Source: Sinisalibacter aestuarii | GTDB lineage: Bacteria; Pseudomonadota; Alphaproteobacteria; Rhodobacterales; Rhodobacteraceae | Direction of reading: 5' to 3' | Length of the DNA stretch: 64,000 nt | Assembly (NCBI RefSeq): GCF_027923545.1 | Contig: NZ_BROH01000007.1 | Span: 1-64,000, forward strand | Part shown: one piece after another, positions 15,953 through 25,053 of the stretch | Layout: every line of letters begins with the position of its first letter | Numbering within the stretch: position 1 is the stretch's first letter | Program-made: the position numbers and the translations under genes | The notes under the pieces: generated by a model | The model's input: the letters and a program-made list of their open reading frames with translations, nothing else | The model's database searches: none | Told to the model about the DNA's origin: nothing

Positions 15953-18505
15953 TCAGGCGCGCAGGATGCGCCCGACCATCTCGCCGGTATCGCGGCTGAG
16001 GCCCTCGCTGGCGGCGATCCGCTCCAGCGCCTCGCGCATCATCCCCTGCCGGTCCGCATCGTAGCGGCCAATCGTCTCGAACGCGCCCGACATCCGGGCG
16101 GCGATCTGCGGGTTCAGCGGGTCGAGCCGGATGATCCAGTCGGCCATCAGCGCATAGCCCGCGCCCGAGGCGTGGTGGAAGCCGGCGGGATGCATCGCCA
16201 GCGCGCCAAAGACCGAACGGAACCGGTTGGGGTTTTTCATGTTGAAGGCGGGGTGTTCGGCGAGCCGAGCCGCCACATCCGCCGCCTTCTCGGGCGCGGC
16301 GTGGGAGACCTGCATCATGAACCACTTGTCCATGACCAGCGCATCGCCCGCCCAGCGGGCTTCGAAATCGGCCAAAGCGGCCTCGCCCGCCTCGGCATCG
16401 AGCAGGCAGCCGAGCGCGCCGAGCGAAAGCGTCATGTTGTCGGCCTCGGCATAGACCTTCGCCGCCGCCTTGCCGCCGTCGAGCCGTGTGGTGAGCCTGA
16501 GCAGCGCCAGCGCCAGCGCGCGCTTGCCGGCCTGCTCCGCATCGGGCGCGAAGGGGGCCTCGATCACCATTTCGGCGGAGAGGCGGGGCAGGCTGTCCTG
16601 CAGATGTTCGGCCACCTCCTGCAGCAGCGTCTCACGGGCATCGTGGATGCGGGCCGGGTCGGGGGTGATGCCGGCATCGTGCAGGGTTTGCGCCATGTCG
16701 TCTTCGCCCGGCAGATGCAGGGCCAGCGCCCGGAAGGCGGGCTCAAGGCTGTCGTCGCGCAGCATCGTGGCGAGCGCGCCGAGATAGGCATCGAGCGGCG
16801 GCTCCTTGCCCGTCACCATCGCCGTCAGCACCTCCTTGGCCAGCATCCGCCCCGCTTCCCAGCGGTTGAACGGGTCGGTGTCGTTGGCGAGCAGGAAGGC
16901 GCGTTCTTCGGGGCTTGCCTCGCGGGTCAGGATCACCGGGGCGGAGAAGCCGCGCAGGATCGAGGGCACCGGTTTTGCGCCCAGCCCCGCGAAGGTGAAG
17001 CTCTGGGTTTTCTCCGTCATCTCAAGCACCTGACTCGGCACCACCTCGTCGCCGTTGGGTCCGAGAAGGCCGGTGACGATGGGGATCACCAGCGGCGCTT
17101 TTTCGTCCTGCCCGGGCGTGGGCGGCGTGTCCTGCGTGAAGGTCAGCGTGTAGGTGCCGTCTTCCCACTGCTCCTCGACCGAGAGGCGCGGGGTGCCGGC
17201 CTGTTTATACCAGCGTTTGAACTGGCCAAGGTCGCGCCCGGTGGCATCCTCGAACACGTTCAGCCAGTCGTCGATCGTCGCCGCCTCGCCGTCATGTCGG
17301 TCGAAATAGAGATCGAGCGCCTTGCGGTAGTCGTCCGGCCCGACCAGTGTGTGCAGCATCCGGATCACCTCCGCGCCTTTCTCGTAGATCGTCGCGGTGT
17401 AGAAATTGTTGATCTCGACAAAGCTGTCGGGCTGGACCTGGTGGGCCAGCGGGCCGTTATCCTCGCGGAACTGCCGGCCCCTGAGCGCCATCACGTCTTC
17501 GATCCGCTGCACCGCCGCCGAGCGCAGATCGGCCGAGAAGCTCTGGTCGCGGAACACCGTGAGCCCCTCTTTCAGCGAAAGCTGGAACCAGTCGCGGCAG
17601 GTGATGCGGTTGCCGGTCCAGTTGTGGAAATATTCATGCGCGACGATGCCCTCGATCCGGGCGAAATTGGCATCGGTCGAGGTGTCGGGCGAGGCGAGCA
17701 CGGCGGAGGTGTTGAAGATGTTCAGCCCCTTGTTCTCCATCGCGCCCATGTTGAAATCGGAGACGGCAACGATCTGGAAGATGTCGAGATCGTATTCGCG
17801 GCCATAAACCTCTTCATCCCACTTCATCGACGCCTTGAGGCTTTCCATCGCCCATTCGGTCTTGTGCTCGTCGCCCGGGCGCACCCAGAGTTTCAGCGCC
17901 ACCTCGCGCTCGTTGCGGGTGGTGAAACTGTCTTCGCGCGCCACGAGATCGCCGGCGACGAGGGCGAAGAGATAGGAGGGCTTGGGCCACGGATCGGTCC
18001 ATTCCGCCCAGCCGGGGCCGTGATCGGTGGGGTTGCCGTTCGACAGCAGCACCGGCTCCTCGCCCTCGATCCGCACGGTGAACGGGGCCATCACGTCGGG
18101 CCGGTCGGGGTAGTAGGTGATGCGCCGGAACCCCTCGGCCTCGCATTGGGTGCAATACATGCCGTTGGAGAGGTAGAGCCCCTCCAGCCGCGTGTTGCCC
18201 GCCGGGTCGATCTCCACTTCCGCTTCCCAGGTGAAGGGCGCGTCGGGCACCTCTGCGGTCAGCCCGTCTTCGTCGATCCCGGGCTGGACGATCTGGCCGT
18301 CCACCGTGGCCCAGATCAGCTTGAGCCCCTCGCCGTGCAGGAAAAACGCCCGGCTTTTCGCCTCCGGGTTCGGCCGGAAATTGATGCGCGCGATCACCCG
18401 CGTGGCGGTGGGGGCGAGCCGGAAGGTCAGGTGCACATCCTCCACCAGATAGGCGGGCGGGGTGTAGTCGGAGAGGTAGATCGTCTGCGGGCTGGCGTCT
18501 TTCAT
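15953..18505 (-). CDS. pepN: Aminopeptidase N (M1 family)
   Basis: An 850-residue zinc aminopeptidase of the E. coli PepN type. The exopeptidase motif GAMEN is at 254-258 and the zinc-binding HEYFH at 290-294 is followed by the downstream Glu in LKEGLTVFRDQSF. N-terminal beta domain, thermolysin-like domain, then DUF3458 Ig-like and helical C-terminal domains account for the full length. It cleaves N-terminal residues from peptides in the cytoplasm. The start MKDASPQT at 18503-18505 follows AAAGGACGCGCG. Upstream in-frame sequence runs into a divergent gene and is ignored. Confidence 0.95.
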   Translation of the reverse strand: MKDASPQTIYLSDYTPPAYLVEDVHLTFRLAPTATRVIARINFRPNPEAKSRAFFLHGEGLKLIWATVDGQIVQPGIDEDGLTAEVPDAPFTWEAEVEIDPAGNTRLEGLYLSNGMYCTQCEAEGFRRITYYPDRPDVMAPFTVRIEGEEPVLLSNGNPTDHGPGWAEWTDPWPKPSYLFALVAGDLVAREDSFTTRNEREVALKLWVRPGDEHKTEWAMESLKASMKWDEEVYGREYDLDIFQIVAVSDFNMGAMENKGLNIFNTSAVLASPDTSTDANFARIEGIVAHEYFHNWTGNRITCRDWFQLSLKEGLTVFRDQSFSADLRSAAVQRIEDVMALRGRQFREDNGPLAHQVQPDSFVEINNFYTATIYEKGAEVIRMLHTLVGPDDYRKALDLYFDRHDGEAATIDDWLNVFEDATGRDLGQFKRWYKQAGTPRLSVEEQWEDGTYTLTFTQDTPPTPGQDEKAPLVIPIVTGLLGPNGDEVVPSQVLEMTEKTQSFTFAGLGAKPVPSILRGFSAPVILTREASPEERAFLLANDTDPFNRWEAGRMLAKEVLTAMVTGKEPPLDAYLGALATMLRDDSLEPAFRALALHLPGEDDMAQTLHDAGITPDPARIHDARETLLQEVAEHLQDSLPRLSAEMVIEAPFAPDAEQAGKRALALALLRLTTRLDGGKAAAKVYAEADNMTLSLGALGCLLDAEAGEAALADFEARWAGDALVMDKWFMMQVSHAAPEKAADVAARLAEHPAFNMKNPNRFRSVFGALAMHPAGFHHASGAGYALMADWIIRLDPLNPQIAARMSGAFETIGRYDADRQGMMREALERIAASEGLSRDTGEMVGRILRA

Positions 18506-18634
18506 CGCGCGTCCTTTCGGGGCTGTTTGGCCCAAGCTATGCGCGCGGGCAGGGGGCCGCAACGGGGAGGCGGGGCATTCTCGCGTGCGGCGGCACTTTC
18601 CGTTACGTTCGCTGCAACAGCGGAGGGAATGGCG

Positions 18635-18847
18635 ATGACGAGCCCCGACACGGATGCGCTGGCCGAGACGGTGGCGCGGATGGAGGCGCGGTTTGGCACC
18701 GGCGAGGGCGCGCGGTTTATGCCGGCCTATGCGGCCGCGGCGGCCCGGTTCGAGGCCGACCTTGACGATGCGCGTGACGTTTTGTTGAGCAGGGGCGGGG
18801 CGCTGATGCTCATTCAGGCGCTTCTTGCCGAACGCCCCGCGCGGTAA
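18635..18847 (+). CDS. Small hypothetical protein
   Basis: A 70-residue protein, Ala/Arg/Glu-rich and helical, with the central segment ETVARMEARFGTGEGARFM and a hydrophobic C-terminal helix (GGALMLIQALLAE). No signal or membrane segment. GGAGGG lies seven bases ahead of the ATG at 18635, favouring it over the ATG at 18629. Divergent from pepN and 74 bp upstream of the amidotransferase gene on the same strand. No recognised family. Confidence 0.55.
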   Translation: MTSPDTDALAETVARMEARFGTGEGARFMPAYAAAAARFEADLDDARDVLLSRGGALMLIQALLAERPAR

Positions 18848-18921
18848 GGCCGCGCGCCCCTTTCCCTTTCCGGTCGCCACGGTTAATCTTCCGGGCACCC
18901 CGCCCAGATGGAGGATATGCG

Positions 18922-19707
18922 GTGACGAAGACCCGGCCCGTGATCGGCATCATCGGCAATGCCGCCCTGATCGGTGGCGATTACCCGGCCCATGCCGCCG
19001 GCACGATGAACACCAGCGCCATCGCCGAAGTTTCGGGGGCGATGCCGCTGCTCATTCCGACCGATCCGAATTATGTGAGCGTCGACGAGCTGCTTGAGGT
19101 CTGCGACGGCTTCCTGCTCACCGGCGGGCGGCCCAATGTGCACCCGGAGGAATATGGCGAATCCGCCACCGAGGCGCATGGCGATTTCGACCGCTGCCGC
19201 GACAAGGTGACCCTGCCGCTGGTGCGCGCCTGTGTCGAGCGTGGCCAGCCGATCTTCGGCATCTGCCGCGGATTTCAGGAGGTGAACGTGGCCATGGGCG
19301 GCACGCTCTGGCCCGAGATCCGCGAATTGCCGGGCCGGATGAACCACCGGATGCCGCCCGAGGGCACGATTGACGAGAAATTCGCCATCCGCCATGCGGT
19401 GCATTTTGCCGAGGGCGGGGTGTTCGAGCGGCTGGTTGGTGCGCGCGATGTGATGACCAATACCCTGCATGGCCAGGGGATCAAGGCGCCCGGCGAGCGG
19501 GTGGTGATCGACGGCACCGCCGATGACGGCACGCCGGAGGCGATTTATGTGGCCGATGCGCCGGGCTTTGCGCTCGCCGTGCAATGGCACCCCGAATACA
19601 ACGCCGCGCGCGACCCGGTCTCGCGCCCGTTATTCGAGGCTTTCGGTCTGGCCGCGCGCGCCTGGAACGAGGGCCGCCGGGCCGCCGCCCTCGCCCGGGC
19701 CGGCTGA
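18922..19707 (+). CDS. Gamma-glutamyl-gamma-aminobutyrate hydrolase family (peptidase C26)
   Basis: A 261-residue class-I glutamine-amidotransferase-fold hydrolase resembling PuuD. The nucleophile is C115 in FGICRGFQE; the His-Glu of the triad are in QWHPEYN near residue 220. GFLLTGGRPNVHP is the conserved oxyanion-side segment. Such enzymes release GABA from gamma-glutamyl-GABA in putrescine breakdown, or act on other gamma-glutamyl amides. A GTG start is used after GGAGGATATGC. No other puu genes are adjacent, so the exact substrate is unknown. Confidence 0.88.
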   Translation: MTKTRPVIGIIGNAALIGGDYPAHAAGTMNTSAIAEVSGAMPLLIPTDPNYVSVDELLEVCDGFLLTGGRPNVHPEEYGESATEAHGDFDRCRDKVTLPLVRACVERGQPIFGICRGFQEVNVAMGGTLWPEIRELPGRMNHRMPPEGTIDEKFAIRHAVHFAEGGVFERLVGARDVMTNTLHGQGIKAPGERVVIDGTADDGTPEAIYVADAPGFALAVQWHPEYNAARDPVSRPLFEAFGLAARAWNEGRRAAALARAG

Positions 19708-19778
19708 CCGCCCGGGCTTGACCTTCCCCCGGCTGGAACGGCCACCCTGCGCGGGAGCGAACCGGGAGGCGATGGAAC

Positions 19779-20210
19779 ATGCCGAGACTTGTATGGGCGG
19801 TGGTGGCGGTGGCGCTCCTGGGTGCGGTCTATGTTCTGTGGCCGGGCGAGGCGCCCGAACCCGAGGCCGCCCCGGCAGCACCGCCGATGGATGGCGAGAT
19901 CGTGGCTGTGGTCGTGCCCGAGCTGGTGGGCGACGAACGTGTCGGCCAGCAGATATTCGCCGCGCGCTGCGCCGAATGCCACGGCCCGCGCGCGGGCGGG
20001 GTGGACGGCGTGGGGCCGCCGCTGATCCATGGCTATTACGAGCCGAACCACCATGCCGATGCCGCCTTCTTCCTCGCCGCCGAGCGCGGCGTGCGGGCGC
20101 ATCACTGGCGCTTTGGCGACATGCCCCCGGTCGAGGGGATCACCCGGGCCGAGGTGGCGGCCATCGTTGCCTTCGTGCGCCGGGTGCAGCGCGAGAACGG
20201 CATATTCTGA
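19779..20210 (+). CDS. Membrane-anchored class I cytochrome c
   Basis: A 143-residue mono-heme cytochrome. An N-terminal anchor (LVWAVVAVALLGAVYVLW, 4-21) is followed by a Pro/Ala-rich linker and the heme domain with C64-A-E-C67-H68. The distal Met ligand is probably M115 in FGDMPP. Size and anchor suggest a small electron carrier on the periplasmic side of the inner membrane. It follows the amidotransferase gene by 71 bp. Its stop is only 4 bp from the convergent stop of the Hint-domain gene. Redox partners are not evident in the neighbourhood. Confidence 0.88.
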   Translation: MPRLVWAVVAVALLGAVYVLWPGEAPEPEAAPAAPPMDGEIVAVVVPELVGDERVGQQIFAARCAECHGPRAGGVDGVGPPLIHGYYEPNHHADAAFFLAAERGVRAHHWRFGDMPPVEGITRAEVAAIVAFVRRVQRENGIF

Positions 20211-20214
20211 CGGA

Positions 20215-22887
20215 TCAGGCGATCAGCCGGGCCTCGTAGCCGCGCAGCACCATGCGCGCGGTCTGGCCGTAGCCATTGGGATTGGCGCGCAACTCGGGGA
20301 AGAGCGTGAACAGCTCATCGCGGGTGGCGGCATCAATCGCGCCAAGGCCCTGCATCCCCGGATGGAAGCTCTCCGACGCCGCGCGGTTGCCCCAGATCAC
20401 CTCATGCTGGTCGAAGAGCAGGTGGTAGTAGCGCACATGCGGCATGTTCTCCTGCCGGATCGTGGTGCCGTTCACCAGGTGCTTGGCGGGCACCATCACC
20501 TCGCGCGATTCGAAATAGAGCGTGGCGAGGCTGCCTTCGTAGATCATCCGGTGTTGCGGCGAGACGAGCAGCGGGCGGTCGTTGCCGAAGCTGCCGGTTT
20601 CGAAGCGGATCGGCGCCAGCTTGCCTTTGCCCTCGGCCTCGGTGGTGCCGATCCAGCGCAGCGGCTGCGGCCCGTGATCGCGGGTGAGCACGAGGTCGCC
20701 GGGCTGCAGGCTTTCGATCGGCCGCTCGCCGTAAGGGGTAAGGATCATCGTGCCTTCGGTGAAGCAGATGATGACGTTCTCGATATTCGAGAAGTTGACG
20801 ATGGTGCCGTCCGACAACGTCGCCGAGCCGTTTTCGGCATCCGTATAGTTGATCGTGCCCCAGTCGATGAGGCCGGCAAAATCGAGCGTGTCGCCGCCGG
20901 TTTCGCCGTCTTCATTGCCGTCGATGGTGATGGTCGAGCCGGGGCCGCCAAGGGCATTGGCGGCGTCGAGGATGAAAGCATCGTCGCCCGCGCCGCCGGT
21001 GGCGGTGTCGCCCGCGCCGACATGGAGCGTATCGTCGCCCGCGCCGCCGTCGAGAATGTCGGCCCCGGCGCCGCCGGTGATCACGTCATCCCCGGCCTCA
21101 CCGTAGATCACGTCATCGCCGTCGCCGCCGTCGATCACGTCGTTGCCCGATCCGGCGCCGGCGGCGGGGCCGATGATCAGCGGGCTGTTGGCGAGGTTCT
21201 GAGAGCCACCGCCGGGCGGGCTGACCGTGGCCGAGATGATATCGCCGCCCTCATTCTCCCAATGCCGCACCTCGATCGTGTAGGTCTGGCCCTGTTCGAG
21301 CGTGACCTGGCCCGACCGGGTCGTCGCCGACTGGTGGTAGTCATTGTCGAGAAAGGTGTCGGTCGAGCCGCCCTGGGTCCAGGTCAGCGGGTTGCCGTCC
21401 TGATCGAAGATGCGGATCGTCGAGCCGTCGTCGGAGGTGGTCGAAAAGGTGAAGACACCGCTTTCATCGGCCAGCAGCGTCGAGGTGTAGACCACGGCGA
21501 AATCCGACTGGTCGCCGCTGCTGCCGCGCGCGGCGTTGACCAGGGCTGCGCTGTCGAAGCCGCCGGTGGTGCCGGTGCCGGCAAGCGTTCCGTTCTCGGC
21601 GTCGAAAGCCTGCCCGGCGGCGCTGCCGAAATTGTAGTTCCACACCGTATAGGACCACAGCCCCTGTTCGGGAACGTGATCGCCGAGGATCACATCGTCG
21701 CCGCTGCCGCCCTGAATCGTATCGTCGCCATCGCCGCCATAGATCGTATCGGCGCCGCTGCCCGCGTCGATCTCGTCATTGCCGCTGCCGCCCGCGATCC
21801 AGTCGTCGCCGCCGCCGGTATCGACGCTCAGGCCCTCGGTATCGGCGGAGCCGTCGAACGTATCGGCGGTGCCGGCATCGAAGGTGAAATTCTCGATATC
21901 GGAGAAGGTCAGCGTATTGCCGCCGATGGTGGTGGTGCCGGTGCCGTCGCCGGTGAGCGTGGTGTCGGTGCTGTTGCCGGTGGCGGTGATGTCGAGCGTA
22001 TCGCCATCGGTCTCGCCGCCGCTGCCGCCGTCGATCGTGTCGGAGCCGTCGCCGGCATCCCACAGGATCGTGTCGTCGCCATCGCCGGCGTCAATCGTGT
22101 CGTTGCCACCGCCCGCGTCGATCGTATCGTCGCCCGCGCCGGCCTCGATCGTATCGCTGCCATTGGTGACCATGTCGCCATCCGGGTCGCCGGAATAGCT
22201 GGCGTCGATCAGATCGCCGCCACTGGTGCCCGAAACGATCCCGTCGCTGAATCCGGGCGTGCCGTTCTGCACGATGAAATCCACCGTGCCGTTGGGATCT
22301 TCGTAGCCGAAATCGTAGGTTTCGTATTGCAGGATCGTGGTGGCGTTGCCCGAGCCGGGCAGGACGAAATCGTTCGATCCGCCATCGGTGTAGCCAGCCT
22401 GCGCCACGGTGCCGTAGCCGGTGTGCCACTGGATGTCTTCATAGATGAACTCAAGGCCGAAATTGCCATCGCCCGTCGAGGTCAGGATCATCTGGAACGA
22501 GTTTCTGCCCGAACCGCTATAGCGCGCGACATTGTCCCAGGTGATGGTGATGGTGCCGGCCGAGGGGTCGAGATCCCAGTAGATCTGGCCACCCTTGGAA
22601 ATATCCACATCGCTGAAGAAGGGCGCGATGGTCGGTGTGTTGATCGCACCGATGCTGTTGACGTTGTAGGTCGTGTTGGCGGCGCCGAACGAGATGTTGC
22701 CGTTCGAGTTGAGGTAGAACCCCGAATAGGTGGTGCCGAAAAAGTCGATCCCGTCGTCGCCGAAGACCGAGCTGGCATTGACGTAGATCGAGCCATCGTC
22801 GTTGTTGCCCGCCGTTTTCGGTGTGCTGGAAAAGACGTTCTCGCCGTAGCCCGCCGGGCCGCCGAGGCCGGAAATCATCGTTGCCAT
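20215..22887 (-). CDS. Secreted NIDO-RTX-PA14-RTX-Hint mosaic protein
   Basis: An 890-residue acidic, Cys-poor protein. Order: N-terminal nidogen-like (NIDO) region with FFGTTYSGFYLNSNG (about 40-190), RTX nonapeptide repeats GGxGxDxx (about 225-400 with an interruption), a PA14-like beta domain (about 405-565), a second RTX block (about 574-632), then a Hint domain beginning C708 (CFTEGTMILTPYG...GDLVLTRDHG). Hint_2 domains of this sort are common at the C-terminus of Rhodobacterales RTX proteins. No N-terminal signal peptide, consistent with type I secretion. Likely a calcium-folded surface or extracellular adhesin; the Hint part may self-cleave. No T1SS genes adjoin. Confidence 0.88.
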   Translation of the reverse strand: MATMISGLGGPAGYGENVFSSTPKTAGNNDDGSIYVNASSVFGDDGIDFFGTTYSGFYLNSNGNISFGAANTTYNVNSIGAINTPTIAPFFSDVDISKGGQIYWDLDPSAGTITITWDNVARYSGSGRNSFQMILTSTGDGNFGLEFIYEDIQWHTGYGTVAQAGYTDGGSNDFVLPGSGNATTILQYETYDFGYEDPNGTVDFIVQNGTPGFSDGIVSGTSGGDLIDASYSGDPDGDMVTNGSDTIEAGAGDDTIDAGGGNDTIDAGDGDDTILWDAGDGSDTIDGGSGGETDGDTLDITATGNSTDTTLTGDGTGTTTIGGNTLTFSDIENFTFDAGTADTFDGSADTEGLSVDTGGGDDWIAGGSGNDEIDAGSGADTIYGGDGDDTIQGGSGDDVILGDHVPEQGLWSYTVWNYNFGSAAGQAFDAENGTLAGTGTTGGFDSAALVNAARGSSGDQSDFAVVYTSTLLADESGVFTFSTTSDDGSTIRIFDQDGNPLTWTQGGSTDTFLDNDYHQSATTRSGQVTLEQGQTYTIEVRHWENEGGDIISATVSPPGGGSQNLANSPLIIGPAAGAGSGNDVIDGGDGDDVIYGEAGDDVITGGAGADILDGGAGDDTLHVGAGDTATGGAGDDAFILDAANALGGPGSTITIDGNEDGETGGDTLDFAGLIDWGTINYTDAENGSATLSDGTIVNFSNIENVIICFTEGTMILTPYGERPIESLQPGDLVLTRDHGPQPLRWIGTTEAEGKGKLAPIRFETGSFGNDRPLLVSPQHRMIYEGSLATLYFESREVMVPAKHLVNGTTIRQENMPHVRYYHLLFDQHEVIWGNRAASESFHPGMQGLGAIDAATRDELFTLFPELRANPNGYGQTARMVLRGYEARLIA

Positions 22888-23186
22888 GCGCGCGCCTCCC
22901 GGTGGGTGCGGGCGTCATGGCGGCTGGGGCGCAGGGCGGGGGATGCAGGTGCCGAAACACGCCGCCGGGCCGTGCCCGGGCGCGTTGCCCCCGCAGAATC
23001 TGTCCTGACCACTGCCACCTGACTTCTGCCTCTGTAACCGCCGGTTTTCCGGCTTCTGGCGCGCAATACGCACGCGCCGCTTGAGGCAAACTAGGAGGCG
23101 ATTGCGGCGCAAATGGGCCACATTTGACCCAAATTAGAGGCAAATATTTGAAAATACGGGGACTTCGCCGCCGCGCGGAGCGGGCG
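22888..23186. other. Intergenic region with no recognised gene
   Basis: 299 bp between the start of the Hint-domain gene and the kynU stop. It must hold the promoter of the Hint gene. The kynU-proximal third (about 23085-23165) is clearly more AT-rich (GAGGCAAATATTTGAAAATA) and contains GAGGCAAA twice (23083 and 23139) and GGGCCACATTTGACCC, a partly self-complementary element. I see no gene, RNA or terminator with a T-run. Confidence 0.5.
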
Positions 23187-24377
23187 TCAGGTGACGGCTG
23201 CACGGGCGCGGAACGCCGCCCGGTCCCACAGCTTTTCGCCCATGACCGTGCCGATTTCGGCGACGGCGCGGTCGATATCGTCTTCGTCGATATAGAGCGG
23301 CGCGATGCCGAAGCGCATGATGTCGGGCGCGCGGAAATCGCCGATCACGCCGCGCGCGATCAGCGCCTGCATCGCCGCATAGCCGTGCTCGAACCGGAAC
23401 GAAACCTGACTGCCGCGCCGGGCGGGATCGCGCGGCGAGGCCAGCGCGAGCATCGGCGCGGCGGCTTCGACCCCGGCGATGAAGTGCTCGCTGAGCGCGA
23501 TGGAGCGGGCGCGCAACGCCGCCATATCGACCCCGTCCCAGATGTCGAGCGCGGCCTCCAGCGCGGCCATCTGGATCACCGGCGGCGTGCCCACGCGCAT
23601 CCGTTCGATGCCCGGCCCGGGGCGGTAATCGGGATCGAAGGCAAAGGGGGCTTCATGCCCCATCCAGCCCGAAAGGGCGGGGCGGGCCGCATCGGCAAGG
23701 TGGGGGGCGACATAGATGAAGGCGGGCGCGCCCGGCCCGGCATTGAGATACTTGTAGGTGCAGCCGGCGGCGAAATCCGCGCCACAGCCCGCCAGATCCA
23801 CCTCGAGCGCGCCGGCGGAATGGGCGAGATCCCAGATCACCAGCGCGCCCGCCGCGTGGGCGGCGCGGGTGAGGGCGGCCATGTCATGCCGCCGCCCGGT
23901 GCGGTAATCCACCTCGGTCAGCATCAGAACGGCAAGATCGTCGTCGATATGGTCGGCCACCTCCTCGGGCGGCGGTGTGAGCAGTTCATGGCCCTTGCCA
24001 AGCGCCCCGATCAGCCCTTCCGCCATGTAAAGATCGGTGGGGAAATTGCCGGAATCGCTCAGGATTTTCCGCCGTCCGGGCCGCATGTCGAGCGCCGCCG
24101 CAAGCGCCTGATAGACCTTGATCGAAAGCGTGTCGCCCACCACCACGCTGCCCGGTTCCGCCCCGATCAGCCGCCCGATCCGGTCGCCGAGCGCGCGCGG
24201 CTGGGCCATCCAGCCGGCACTGTTCCAGGCGGTGATCAGCGCCGCGCCCCATTCCTCCGACAGCGTGCGCGCCACGCGCGCGGGCGTTGCCCTGGGCAAT
24301 GGCCCGAGCGAATTGCCATCGAGATAGATCACGCCTTTCGGCAGATCGAACAGGGCTTTGGTCGCGGCGAAATCCAT
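23187..24377 (-). CDS. kynU: Kynureninase
   Basis: A 396-residue fold-type I PLP enzyme hydrolysing kynurenine to anthranilate and alanine in tryptophan degradation. Visible landmarks are YLDGNSLGPLP near the N-terminus, the active-site segment VIWDLAHSAGALEVDL with the PLP-contacting Asp, and GCTYKYLNAGPG containing the Schiff-base Lys. Start ATG at 24375-24377 is chosen because GGGAGAGCAG precedes it; an ATG five codons upstream lacks a site. No kynA or kynB gene is adjacent, so the pathway would be encoded at dispersed loci. Confidence 0.92.
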   Translation of the reverse strand: MDFAATKALFDLPKGVIYLDGNSLGPLPRATPARVARTLSEEWGAALITAWNSAGWMAQPRALGDRIGRLIGAEPGSVVVGDTLSIKVYQALAAALDMRPGRRKILSDSGNFPTDLYMAEGLIGALGKGHELLTPPPEEVADHIDDDLAVLMLTEVDYRTGRRHDMAALTRAAHAAGALVIWDLAHSAGALEVDLAGCGADFAAGCTYKYLNAGPGAPAFIYVAPHLADAARPALSGWMGHEAPFAFDPDYRPGPGIERMRVGTPPVIQMAALEAALDIWDGVDMAALRARSIALSEHFIAGVEAAAPMLALASPRDPARRGSQVSFRFEHGYAAMQALIARGVIGDFRAPDIMRFGIAPLYIDEDDIDRAVAEIGTVMGEKLWDRAAFRARAAVT

Positions 24378-24467
24378 CTGCTCTCCCGTCATTGCCGCGT
24401 CAGCCTATCGCCCCCGGGGCGGCACGCAAGCGGTTGTGTTCCGCCCCGGCGCGGTTAGTCTCGGCCC

Positions 24468-24917
24468 ATGCTGAAATGGCTCGACATTCCGCCCTCGTGG
24501 CTCATCGGCGCGCTCGGCCTGACCTGGGCGCTCGACCGGATCGCACCCTGGCTGGCGACGGGGCTTTCCTGGATCACCTGGCTCGGCGATGCGATGGTGA
24601 TCGCGGGGCTGGGTGCGATGGGGCTGGGCGCGTGGGAACTGGTGCGCCACCACACCACCTTCATCCCGCGCCGGGTGCCGACGCGTTTCGTCCGGCAGGG
24701 GATCTACCGGCTCAGCCGCAATCCGATCTACCTTGGCGATGCGCTGGTGCTGGCGGGCGCGGCCCTGCATTGGGACGTGCTGCCGGCGCTGGTGCTCTTG
24801 CCCGCCTTCACCGGGATCATCACCCGGCGCTTCATTCGCGGCGAGGAAGCCGGCCTGCGCGCGCGTTTCGGCGACGAAGTCGAGGCGTGGTTTGCCACGG
24901 TGCGGCGCTGGATCTGA
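24468..24917 (+). CDS. Isoprenylcysteine/phospholipid methyltransferase-family membrane protein
   Basis: A 149-residue membrane protein with hydrophobic segments near 9-27, 36-57, 86-100 and 102-116. It carries the PEMT/ICMT signature GIYRLSRNPIYLGDAL and the C-terminal RGEEAGLRARFGDEVEAW, which bind S-adenosylmethionine in this family. Members methylate phospholipids, isoprenylcysteine or other lipophilic thiols and amines; the substrate here is unknown. Divergent from kynU, 136 bp upstream of pntA. Confidence 0.85.
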   Translation: MLKWLDIPPSWLIGALGLTWALDRIAPWLATGLSWITWLGDAMVIAGLGAMGLGAWELVRHHTTFIPRRVPTRFVRQGIYRLSRNPIYLGDALVLAGAALHWDVLPALVLLPAFTGIITRRFIRGEEAGLRARFGDEVEAWFATVRRWI

Positions 24918-25053
24918 AGCGGTATTTCCTTTGCGGCGAAAAAATATACGAAACCGACCAGTTTCAGTCGAAATCCCCGAATCTTTCGCGTAAAGACATC
25001 CCGAACTGCGCGGGGCGAGTCACCCGCGCGGGAAAAAGAGGAAGGAGAACATC

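Noticed and set aside
20029-23022. 997-codon plus-strand frame opposite the RTX/Hint gene
   Set aside because: Val/Ala/Gly/Asp repeat is the complement of RTX repeats, not an independent protein.
25011-25031. Hairpin before pntA as an attenuator
   Set aside because: GCGCGGG...CCCGCGC can pair, but no T-run, leader peptide or known riboswitch features; ordinary for this GC content.
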